Source: Deltaproteobacteria bacterium
Lineage (GTDB): Bacteria; Desulfobacterota; Syntrophobacteria; B119-G9
Assembly: GCA_003646715.1 (NCBI GenBank)
Contig: QMLL01000096.1
Coordinates: forward strand, 1 to 6,680
DNA: 6,680 bases
Reading direction: 5' to 3'
Shown here: piece by piece, positions 1 to 5,267 of the stretch
Numbering within the stretch: position 1 is the first letter of the stretch
Layout of the letters: every line of letters starts with the position of its first letter
Position numbers and translations under genes: made by a program
The notes under the pieces: model-generated
What the model was told of the DNA's origin: nothing
Databases searched by the model: none
What the model saw: the letters and a program-made list of their open reading frames with translations, nothing else

Positions 1-228
1 AGGAGCTTCATTCTTGGCCTGGATCTCGTATCTTCCGTCAGTAATCAAAAACCTCTTGTCAGTCCCAATTAGTAGATATCCTGCAGTTTCCTGAGGTCCA
101 CCATCATCAGCGTAAAACCCACTCAAATAGTATCGGTTTTCCGGCACTGACACCAGAAATGCATCAAACTGGCGGGTGGAAAATCGGGTAATCAAGTTTG
201 TAAGACGGGAAAAATAAAGTTCGTCCAT
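1..228 (-). CDS. M24-family peptidase (Xaa-Pro aminopeptidase-like), N-terminal fragment
   Basis: Only the first 76 codons are present; the gene runs off the left edge with the frame open. The visible part reads like the creatinase N-terminal domain that precedes the pita-bread catalytic domain of M24 peptidases. It has an RQFDAFLVS strand, then NRYYLSGF, then YLLIGTDKRFLITDGRYEIQA, which matches the usual pattern of an N-terminal strand, a 'Y.SGF' segment and 'lit.GRY..QA'. Members of this family remove N-terminal residues from peptides with proline in second position, using two metal ions in the cytoplasm. All metal ligands lie in the missing C-terminal part, so activity cannot be judged. 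ATG at 226-228 is preferred because GGGAG lies 11 nt upstream. An in-frame GTG 12 nt further up sits directly on that purine run and would be too close to it. The gene is divergent from mltG. A creatinase-like or prolidase-like paralogue cannot be excluded from this end alone. Confidence 0.75.
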   Translation of the reverse strand, partial: MDELYFSRLTNLITRFSTRQFDAFLVSVPENRYYLSGFYADDGGPQETAGYLLIGTDKRFLITDGRYEIQAKNEAP

Positions 229-350
229 AAGCCTGAACACTCCCTTGTCAAGACCACAGAGAATGAGTTAAAGTTCCCTCGCAAATTGACTCAAGTCCCA
301 ACAGATGTAACATAAGATGTACTTTCTACGTGAAAAGGTCAATCCTAAAT

Positions 351-380
351 TTGCCATAGTTGACTAAAATATCTTATAAA
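351..380 (+). promoter_or_regulatory. Candidate sigma-70 promoter for mltG
   Basis: TTGCCA at 351-356 (one mismatch to TTGACA) and TATAAA at 375-380 (one mismatch to TATAAT) are separated by 18 nt. The -10 ends 47 nt before the mltG ATG, so a short leader would result. This is the best-matching promoter pair I found in the 199-bp divergent region between the M24 peptidase and mltG. For the opposite direction only weaker pairs are visible, such as a minus-strand TTGACC at 342-337 with a poor -10 about 19 nt away. Confidence 0.5.
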
Positions 381-427
381 TAGCACCCAGGTTATGAAAC
401 CAGTATCTTAATAACTAAGAACACGTA

Positions 428-1456
428 ATGAAACCAAATTCCAGGAAAAACTTAGTAATCCTGTTTTGCATAATTATTTTTGCATCTTTTTGCGTGCTTT
501 CGGGTCTGGTTATTGACTTCTTCTTTTTTTTAAACAGACCGCCCGGTTCCAGCATTGAGCAGAAAGAAATAGACATTGCTCCCGGAACCAACCTGGACAA
601 AATATCAAATCTGCTGTTTCGAGAAGGTGTGGTCTCCAGTGGTTTGAAATTCAAATACTATGTTCTCTTCAAAGGCGTAGCCGGCAAGCTAAAAGCGGGA
701 AAATACCGTTTCAGCACGTATATGACACCACGAGATGTCCTTGAAAAACTCCTCCAGGGAGAGATAATTCTCAAAAAAATTACGATACCGGAAGGCTTAA
801 CAGTAAAGCAGGTAGCTAGGTTGATGGCGAGATATGGGCTGGGCACTTTTGAACAGATAATGAAAGTAATGCAAGACCAGGAATTCATCAAAGAACTTGG
901 GATCAATGCTCCTTCGCTGGAAGGCTATCTGTTTCCTGACACTTATTTTTATTCATCAAGTCAAAATTTCAGGGATTTGATCAAGGCCATGGTGGATGAA
1001 TTTAACAAACACTTTGAAGAAATCTGGGCGAACAGATCTCCCGACAATCCCTTGACCAGGCACGAAGTCTTAATTCTGGCATCAATGATAGAAAAAGAAG
1101 CCATGGTGGATGATGAACGACCCATAATAGCAGGCGTATTTATAAACAGGCTGAAAAAAGGAATGCTTCTCCAGTGTGATCCCACCGTGATTTACGGTTT
1201 GAAAAACTTTAACGGGAATCTTACAAAGAAAGACTTAAATACAAAAACACCATACAACACTTACATGGTTAAAGGCCTACCCCCGGGGCCAATCTGTAAT
1301 CCGGGTCCAGCATCCCTGAAGGCTGCAGCCAATCCTGCCAAAGTAAAATACCTGTACTTTGTGTCAAAAAATGACGGTCATCACTTTTTCTCGGAAACAA
1401 TACGGGAACACATAAATGCTGTCAGGCAATACCAGATGAAAAGGAAAAAGCCGTGA
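428..1456 (+). CDS. mltG: Endolytic murein transglycosylase MltG (YceG-like)
   Basis: The 342-residue product is close to the length of the E. coli protein. MltG cleaves glycan strands of nascent peptidoglycan at the outer face of the inner membrane and is thought to set strand length by acting near elongating synthases. Residues 8-35 form a single hydrophobic anchor behind a basic N terminus (MKPNSRKN). Residues about 48-95 resemble the LysM-like subdomain. The catalytic region contains LEGYLFPDTY (164-173), LASMIEKEA (217-225), GVFINRL (236-242), LQCDPTVIYGL (248-258) and KGLPPGPICNPG (282-293). A C-terminal HHFFSETIREHINAV follows (318-332). The EKE at 222-224 aligns with the segment carrying the catalytic glutamate (E218 in E. 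coli), so the active site appears intact. ATG at 428 is the only sensible start: an in-frame ATG at 395 is followed by a stop after five codons. The Shine-Dalgarno is weak (AAGA at 417-420). The gene stands alone, with a candidate promoter at 351-380, and converges on the oxidoreductase gene. Confidence 0.95.
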   Translation: MKPNSRKNLVILFCIIIFASFCVLSGLVIDFFFFLNRPPGSSIEQKEIDIAPGTNLDKISNLLFREGVVSSGLKFKYYVLFKGVAGKLKAGKYRFSTYMTPRDVLEKLLQGEIILKKITIPEGLTVKQVARLMARYGLGTFEQIMKVMQDQEFIKELGINAPSLEGYLFPDTYFYSSSQNFRDLIKAMVDEFNKHFEEIWANRSPDNPLTRHEVLILASMIEKEAMVDDERPIIAGVFINRLKKGMLLQCDPTVIYGLKNFNGNLTKKDLNTKTPYNTYMVKGLPPGPICNPGPASLKAAANPAKVKYLYFVSKNDGHHFFSETIREHINAVRQYQMKRKKP

Positions 1457-1460
1457 GGTG

Positions 1461-1475
1461 TCCGTAAAGTGCGGA
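1461..1475. other. Small hairpin between convergent genes
   Basis: TCCGTA (1461-1466) and TGCGGA (1470-1475) can pair around a 3-nt AAG loop, giving six pairs including one G-T wobble. The hairpin sits in the 27-bp gap between the mltG stop (1454-1456) and the stop of the oxidoreductase gene (1484-1486), which is where a shared terminator would be expected. However, it is followed on the plus strand by GAAAAAC, not by a T-run. On the minus strand the T-run comes before the hairpin rather than after it. It is therefore not a standard intrinsic terminator in either direction, and its role is uncertain. Confidence 0.25.
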
Positions 1476-1483
1476 GAAAAACA

Positions 1484-2470
1484 TTACACTGTGTGCCACG
1501 TCAGCACAATCTTTCCGAGATGTTTGCTCTGGCGGAATCTTTGATGAGCTTCTTCCACCTGGTTTATCGGAAAGATGGAGTCAATTACCGGGAAAATTTC
1601 ACCATTTTCTAGCCTAGGTAATACTTTCTTCTCAAATTCCTCCACAAGCCTCACTTTCCGATCAAAAGATAAACTTCTCAGGGTTGATCCGATTATCTGG
1701 AGTCTTTTCGTTAATATGGGAGGTAAGAATACTTCCGCTTTTGTTCCACCCTTTAGTCCGATTAAAACAAGCCGACCGTGTTCTCTGAGAATTTCGAGGT
1801 GCTTGTTGATGTAAGGTGCTCCCACAAAATCCAGTACCACGTCCACACCCTGGCCCGAGGTAATTTCTAGCACTTTTTCAGAAAACTCTTCATTTTCATA
1901 ATTGATTACATACTGAGCCCCCAGTTCCATACAGAGATCTTTGCCTTCATCAGTGGCAACGGTGGTAAATATTTCCACGCCTGCCACCCTGGCAAGTTGA
2001 ATTGCAGCGGTGCCAACTCCACCACTTCCCCCGTGGATTAAGGCTCTCTCACCTTTCTGGAGTTGAGCAAGAATGAAAAGATTTAGATACGCGGTGGCAA
2101 AAACTTCACCGATTGCCGCAGCACTTTCAAAATCAAGGCCCGAAGGTATTGACCAAATTAATTTCTCGTTAATCGCCACGAATTCCCCGTAGCCTCCTCC
2201 AGCAACAAAACCAAAAACCCTGTCTCCCTCTTTCCAGAGAGTGGCGTTTTTGCCAGTTTCAACAATTTCTCCGGAAATATCCAGGCCCAGGATGCTGGAA
2301 ACGCCGGGAGGCGGCGGGTAAAGACCTCGCCTCTGCAACAGGTCGGCCTGGTTTACCGATGTTGCACGAACTTTTACCAGTACTTCTTCAGGCGCGGGTT
2401 CAGGTACCGAAACTTCTCCAAGAAAAAGCCTACTGTTTTTCCCCTCGTTTTCTATTAGAATCGCTCTCAT
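1484..2470 (-). CDS. Zinc-free NAD(P)H quinone oxidoreductase, PIG3/Qor type (MDR superfamily)
   Basis: This 328-residue protein is a full-length medium-chain dehydrogenase/reductase of the quinone-reductase branch. It would transfer hydride from NADPH to quinones or other electrophilic carbonyls in the cytoplasm. Residues 1-120 form the GroES-like domain, with SVNQADLLQRRGLYPPPPG (38-56), LGLDISGEIVETG (61-73) and EGDRVFGFVAGGGYGEF (81-97). That pattern is characteristic of the PIG3 (TP53I3-like) subgroup. Residues about 125-260 form the Rossmann domain with the nucleotide loop IHGGSGGVGTAAIQLA (145-160). The cysteine and histidine ligands of the catalytic and structural zinc sites of alcohol dehydrogenases are absent, as expected for this branch. 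The physiological substrate cannot be told from sequence. The ATG lies 14 nt after the radC stop with little Shine-Dalgarno character, so translation is probably coupled to radC. It is the last gene of the minus-strand series. Confidence 0.92.
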   Translation of the reverse strand: MRAILIENEGKNSRLFLGEVSVPEPAPEEVLVKVRATSVNQADLLQRRGLYPPPPGVSSILGLDISGEIVETGKNATLWKEGDRVFGFVAGGGYGEFVAINEKLIWSIPSGLDFESAAAIGEVFATAYLNLFILAQLQKGERALIHGGSGGVGTAAIQLARVAGVEIFTTVATDEGKDLCMELGAQYVINYENEEFSEKVLEITSGQGVDVVLDFVGAPYINKHLEILREHGRLVLIGLKGGTKAEVFLPPILTKRLQIIGSTLRSLSFDRKVRLVEEFEKKVLPRLENGEIFPVIDSIFPINQVEEAHQRFRQSKHLGKIVLTWHTV

Positions 2471-2484
2471 GCTACAAACACTGC

Positions 2485-3168
2485 TTAAAGTTCCCCATGC
2501 TCGGCAAAAGAATAATAACTTTCGCCTGCTACAATGATGTGATCATGTAAGGTAATATCAATATCTTGAAAAATACGCTTAATCCTGCGCGTAAGTCTAC
2601 GATCTGCCTCTGACGGCTTTGGTAAACCTCCCGGATGATTGTGGGCAAGGATAACGGCCGTAGCGCTATGTTTAAGTGCCGATTCCACCACGAGCCTTGG
2701 ATAAACCGTGGCTCGATTAACGGTGCCTTCTTGTATTTTTTCAGTGGCCAACAAAGCATTCTGACTGCTTAGGTTCAAGCACAGGAACACTTCACATTTT
2801 TCGGCCTTTAACTGATTCACGAGGAATTCGGCAGCATCTTTTATGGAAGAAAAAATACGACGTTTTTGCCATCGGTCATTGAGATACCTTGATATTAACT
2901 GCGGTATCAGATTTAAGAATCCAGATGCCTGATCGCCAATACCATCAATCCTTTGAAGGTGTTCCCTGGGGGCATCCAAAACACCTCCCAGGGATTTGAA
3001 TTCGCGAAGTAAATCTTTTGCTATGGGCTTAACATCTCTCCGTGGAATTACATAAGTGAGAATAAGTTCCAGGACTTCATGGTCGTGGAAGCCTTCCAGA
3101 CCTGTTTTAAAGAACCTTTCGCGAAGTCTGGATCTGTGTCCGTAATTATCGGAAGACCTCCCCGCCAT
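2485..3168 (-). CDS. radC: RadC family JAMM/MPN-domain protein
   Basis: With the ATG at 3168 the product has 227 residues, the usual RadC length. The N-terminal GHRSRLRERF (10-19) is typical of the family. A helix-hairpin-helix-like stretch (about 61-80, with RIDGIGDQ) follows. The C-terminal JAMM fold carries the full metal-site signature: E147 in EGTVNRA, then H176 and H178 in AHNHPGG, then S186 and D189 in PSEAD. The molecular role is unsettled. The family was named for a radiation phenotype later traced to another gene, and it is seen both in chromosomes and in mobile elements. An in-frame GTG at 3189 would add seven residues (MFLLREE). I prefer the ATG because GAGGG lies 5 nt upstream within the run GAGGGAGGAG, whereas the GTG has only a poor AGG in front of it. 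The gene lies 65 nt after the mlaC-like stop and 14 nt before the oxidoreductase, so it is probably cotranscribed with both. Confidence 0.93.
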   Translation of the reverse strand: MAGRSSDNYGHRSRLRERFFKTGLEGFHDHEVLELILTYVIPRRDVKPIAKDLLREFKSLGGVLDAPREHLQRIDGIGDQASGFLNLIPQLISRYLNDRWQKRRIFSSIKDAAEFLVNQLKAEKCEVFLCLNLSSQNALLATEKIQEGTVNRATVYPRLVVESALKHSATAVILAHNHPGGLPKPSEADRRLTRRIKRIFQDIDITLHDHIIVAGESYYSFAEHGEL

Positions 3169-3233
3169 CTCCTCCCTCAACAAAAACACCCTAAAAACTA
3201 TGCTTGTGTAAGGCGTTGCCCCGGCCGCTTCTC

Positions 3234-3860
3234 TTACTTCTTGGAGCCGGACATTGCTTCACTTTTTTTCTTTTTGAGTCTTTCTACCAGGGCATCATAA
3301 GACTTAGATACTATTATACTATTGAACTGTGCCCTATAATTATTCACCAGACTTACCCCTTCTATTGCCACGTCATAAACCATCCACTTGTCCCCTTTTT
3401 TCTTTAGCCTGTAATTCACAGGTATCTGGACGTCATTCTTGGATAAAATAATTGTTTTGACTGTAGCATACTTACCCTGAATACGTTCCTTGTCATATAC
3501 CACTTTCTCATTCGTGTACTTATCTATCTTGCCGATGTACGAATGTTGAAGAAGAAAACTGAATAAGTCCACAAATTCATCTCTCTGCTGAGAGGTAAGC
3601 TTTCTCCAGTGTCTGCCCAGAGATCTTTTGGCCATTTCTTTGAAATCAAAATAGTGAGAAATTATATCCCATATCTTTTTTCTTCTTTCTTCGGTATGCT
3701 CAGGGCCCTTATATGCTGGATCTTTAAGCATGGAAAGGACTTCCTCTGTGCCTTCCTGTATTGTTTCCATTGGGGTCTTTGCCCAGGAAAAACCCGACCA
3801 CACCAGGATACAAATCGTCATTAATGGAATAAGGACCAACAATTTTCTGTATATTTTCAT
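3234..3860 (-). CDS. mlaC: MlaC/Ttg2D-family periplasmic phospholipid-binding protein
   Basis: The 208-residue product starts at ATG 3858-3860, where AGGAGG lies 8 nt upstream. A longer frame beginning at 3932 would bury the signal peptide behind 24 residues and has no comparable ribosome site. Residues 1-27 form a Sec signal peptide: a basic MKIYRK, a hydrophobic core, then GFSWA before KTP, with likely cleavage after A27. The mature part has the MlaC/Ttg2 layout: a helical region, then FDFKEMAKRSLGRHW (71-85), LTSQQRDEFVDLFSFLL (88-104), IPVNYRLKKKGDKWMVYDV (146-164) and IEGVSLVNNYRAQFNSII (166-183), ending in a Lys-rich tail (196-199). In the Mla pathway MlaC carries phospholipids between the outer-membrane MlaA complex and the inner-membrane MlaFEDB transporter. 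No mlaE, mlaF, mlaD or mlaA gene is adjacent, so its partners must be elsewhere if it works in that pathway. It probably heads a transcript with radC and the oxidoreductase. Confidence 0.9.
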   Translation of the reverse strand: MKIYRKLLVLIPLMTICILVWSGFSWAKTPMETIQEGTEEVLSMLKDPAYKGPEHTEERRKKIWDIISHYFDFKEMAKRSLGRHWRKLTSQQRDEFVDLFSFLLQHSYIGKIDKYTNEKVVYDKERIQGKYATVKTIILSKNDVQIPVNYRLKKKGDKWMVYDVAIEGVSLVNNYRAQFNSIIVSKSYDALVERLKKKKSEAMSGSKK

Positions 3861-3942
3861 CTCAGCATCCTCCTCAAGGTTCATTATCACCCATACATGT
3901 TGCCAACCTGACAATAAATCCAAACTTATCAAATTTACCAGA

Positions 3943-3957
3943 TTTATCCGTGATAAA
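3943..3957. repeat. 15-bp inverted repeat upstream of mlaC
   Basis: TTTATC (3943-3948) and GATAAA (3952-3957) are perfect inverted copies around a 3-bp CGT centre. They lie 83 bp upstream of the mlaC start, in the 179-bp gap after fabD. No T-run follows the repeat on the minus strand, and a six-T run lies just before it, so it does not look like a fabD terminator. A binding site for a dimeric regulator is possible. The gap also holds a minus-strand TTGACA (3995-3990) and a TATATT (3981-3976), but their spacing does not make a good sigma-70 pair. Confidence 0.3.
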
Positions 3958-3989
3958 CAGAAAAAACGTACTTAGAATATATCTCACAT

Positions 3990-4053
3990 TGTCAAATTAT
4001 TTCCAACAAAATTACCAAGACTGATTTTCTTTTTACCTGTCAATTATTTCCAA
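3990..4053. repeat. Short direct repeat at the 3' end of fabD
   Basis: TGTCAAATTATTTCCAA (3990-4006) is repeated as TGTCAATTATTTCCAA (4038-4053), differing by one inserted A. The copy at 4038-4053 includes the last codons and stop of fabD. The other lies wholly in the gap toward mlaC. Both copies contain a minus-strand TTGACA. The spacing between copy starts is 48 bp. It could be a relic of a small duplication at the gene end. Confidence 0.45.
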
Positions 4054-4963
4054 GGAAATCCATAAATTTTTTAAGGGTTGCAAAGTCCTCTACCTGGAAG
4101 ACCTTTACTTTCTTTGAAATTCTTCGCATCAATCCACTCAAGACTTTTTTGGGGCCTACTTCCACGAAAACCTCGTAGCCATCGCCTATCAGCCTTTCCA
4201 TAGATTGAAGCCACAAAACAGGGTTACAAACCTGTGACGCAAGTTTTTCCCCGGCTTCTTTTCCGGAGGTGAGATAAGCAGCGTCAACGTTTGAAATCAC
4301 CTTTGTTGCGGGTTCATCAAATTCCTGCTCTGCCAGGACCTTTTCCAGTTTATCTTTGGCAAGTTTCATGTATTTACTATGCCACGGTCCGCTAACATTC
4401 AACACTATACAGCGCTTGACTCCTTTCTGCTTGCACAGATCAATAGTTCTGTTTACCTCTTCGGTTGATCCCGTAATTATAATCTGCCCCTCGGAATTAA
4501 TATTCGCTATCTGAGAACCGCATTCCTCGCAGACCTCTTTGAGTTCCTCCAGCGAAAAATTCATAATCGCCGCCATGGAACCCGGATTTTTACATGCAGC
4601 TTCGTGCATGTACTCACCTCTCAGTTTTGTCAACTCCATAACCTGATCAAAGGTGAGCACACCAGCAGCATATAGCGCCGAATACTCTCCCAGGCTGTGG
4701 CCAGCAAAAGCCTGGAACCTGACACCGTGATCTTTTAACATCTCGTAGCAAGCAATATTTACCAGGGTGACCGCAGGTTGAACGTTTTGAGTACTGGTAA
4801 GGATGTCTTCAGGACCAGAAAAACATAGCTTTTCCAGATCCAGGGAAACTATGTCTGAAGCACGTTTGAACAAATCCTTTACCATGTCGAAGTTATCATA
4901 AAACTCTTTTCCCATCCCAACATACTGGGACCCTTGTCCAGGGAAAATACAAACCATTTTCAT
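4040..4963 (-). CDS. fabD: Malonyl-CoA:ACP transacylase FabD
   Basis: The 307-residue product is the full usual length. FabD moves the malonyl group from CoA to the phosphopantetheine arm of acyl carrier protein, supplying extender units for type II fatty acid synthesis in the cytoplasm. Visible catalytic features are the oxyanion-loop segment FPGQGSQYVGMG (7-18, with Q11), nucleophile S90 in the elbow GHSLGEYSALYAAG (88-101), R115 in LTKLRGEYM, which binds the malonyl carboxylate, H195 in SGPWHSKYM, and Q244 in QVCNPVLW. These match S92, R117, H201 and Q250 of E. coli FabD. EVFVEVGPKKVLSGLMRR (264-281) is the typical C-terminal segment. The start ATG at 4963 has GGAGAGG 7 nt upstream. No fabH, fabG, fabF or acpP gene is adjacent in the window, which is less usual than a clustered fab locus. 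A promoter in the gap toward pilB is expected, but no convincing -35/-10 pair was found there. Confidence 0.96.
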   Translation of the reverse strand: MKMVCIFPGQGSQYVGMGKEFYDNFDMVKDLFKRASDIVSLDLEKLCFSGPEDILTSTQNVQPAVTLVNIACYEMLKDHGVRFQAFAGHSLGEYSALYAAGVLTFDQVMELTKLRGEYMHEAACKNPGSMAAIMNFSLEELKEVCEECGSQIANINSEGQIIITGSTEEVNRTIDLCKQKGVKRCIVLNVSGPWHSKYMKLAKDKLEKVLAEQEFDEPATKVISNVDAAYLTSGKEAGEKLASQVCNPVLWLQSMERLIGDGYEVFVEVGPKKVLSGLMRRISKKVKVFQVEDFATLKKFMDFLGNN

Positions 4964-5066
4964 TGTTAAACCTCTCCAACAGAAAATATTGCTTGATAGT
5001 AGTATTTTGATTTATGCTAAACGTTGAGAAAAAAGCTGTTTAATTTATAGACCTCTAACACGAAGC

Positions 5067-5082
5067 ATTGTTCAAAAACAAT
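5067..5082. repeat. 16-bp perfect inverted repeat between fabD and pilB
   Basis: ATTGTT (5067-5072) and AACAAT (5077-5082) are exact inverted copies separated by CAAA. The repeat lies 103 bp upstream of the fabD ATG and about 185 bp upstream of the pilB start. It is AT-rich and has no T-run of a terminator on either side. It could be an operator for a dimeric regulator acting on fabD, on pilB or on both. It does not match the fatty-acid regulator sites I know (FadR, FabR, FapR), so no regulator is named. Confidence 0.35.
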
Positions 5083-5181
5083 ATATTACTTTAATGAATA
5101 AAGCAAAGATAGAACACTAAAATTTTGGAAGATCTGAATCTCAAAACAACATCCTGTAAAAAGGATGAAAATCAGTTTAAC

Positions 5182-5210
5182 TTGACAAAAATTCCCCATT
5201 TTCTTAAGTT
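5182..5210 (+). promoter_or_regulatory. Weak candidate promoter for pilB
   Basis: A perfect TTGACA (5182-5187) is followed after 17 nt by TAAGTT (5205-5210), which matches TATAAT at only three of six positions. The pair would leave a leader of about 50 nt before the pilB TTG. A sigma-54 site (GG-N10-GC), which drives pilus genes in some related bacteria, was looked for by eye and not seen. Confidence 0.25.
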
Positions 5211-5267
5211 AAAGACATCTATGAAATCAGTTTTTGGGGCTAAATTTCAAGGGGTTAAAAGAGGGCT

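Larger units (their letters stand above)
4964..5267. other. AT-rich divergent intergenic region, fabD/pilB
   Basis: This 304-bp gap separates two divergent genes and should hold both their promoters. On the minus strand the fabD ribosome site is near 4971-4977. On the plus strand there is a perfect TTGACA at 5182-5187, but the element 17 nt downstream (TAAGTT, 5205-5210) is a weak -10. A perfect inverted repeat lies at 5067-5082. A small hairpin (CATCC 5150-5154, GGATG 5163-5167, 8-nt loop) lies upstream of the TTGACA. ATGAAAATCAGTTT (5165-5178) recurs as ATGAAATCAGTTT (5221-5233). I see no convincing gene here: a frame from TTG 5125 to 5310 (61 codons, with an internal ATG at 5221) overlaps the start of pilB and resembles no protein I recognise. 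No c-di-GMP riboswitch core was recognised by eye. Confidence 0.5.

Noticed and set aside
1461..1475. Bidirectional terminator between mltG and the oxidoreductase
   Set aside because: The hairpin is short with one wobble pair, and no T-run follows it on either strand. It is kept only as a low-confidence structure.
3169..3189. Upstream GTG start for radC adding seven residues
   Set aside because: Those codons cover the purine-rich ribosome site of the downstream ATG, and the GTG itself has little upstream Shine-Dalgarno sequence.
3190..3233. Terminator between mlaC and radC
   Set aside because: Only a 3-bp GGC/GCC stem is visible, with no adjacent T-run, so read-through into radC is more likely.
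3861..3932. Upstream start giving the mlaC product 24 more residues
   Set aside because: The extension would precede a clear Sec signal peptide, and a strong AGGAGG sits 8 nt before the internal ATG.
4964..5267. c-di-GMP (GEMM) riboswitch ahead of pilB
   Set aside because: This was considered because such riboswitches can precede pilus genes in related bacteria. The conserved core sequences were not found by eye on the plus strand.
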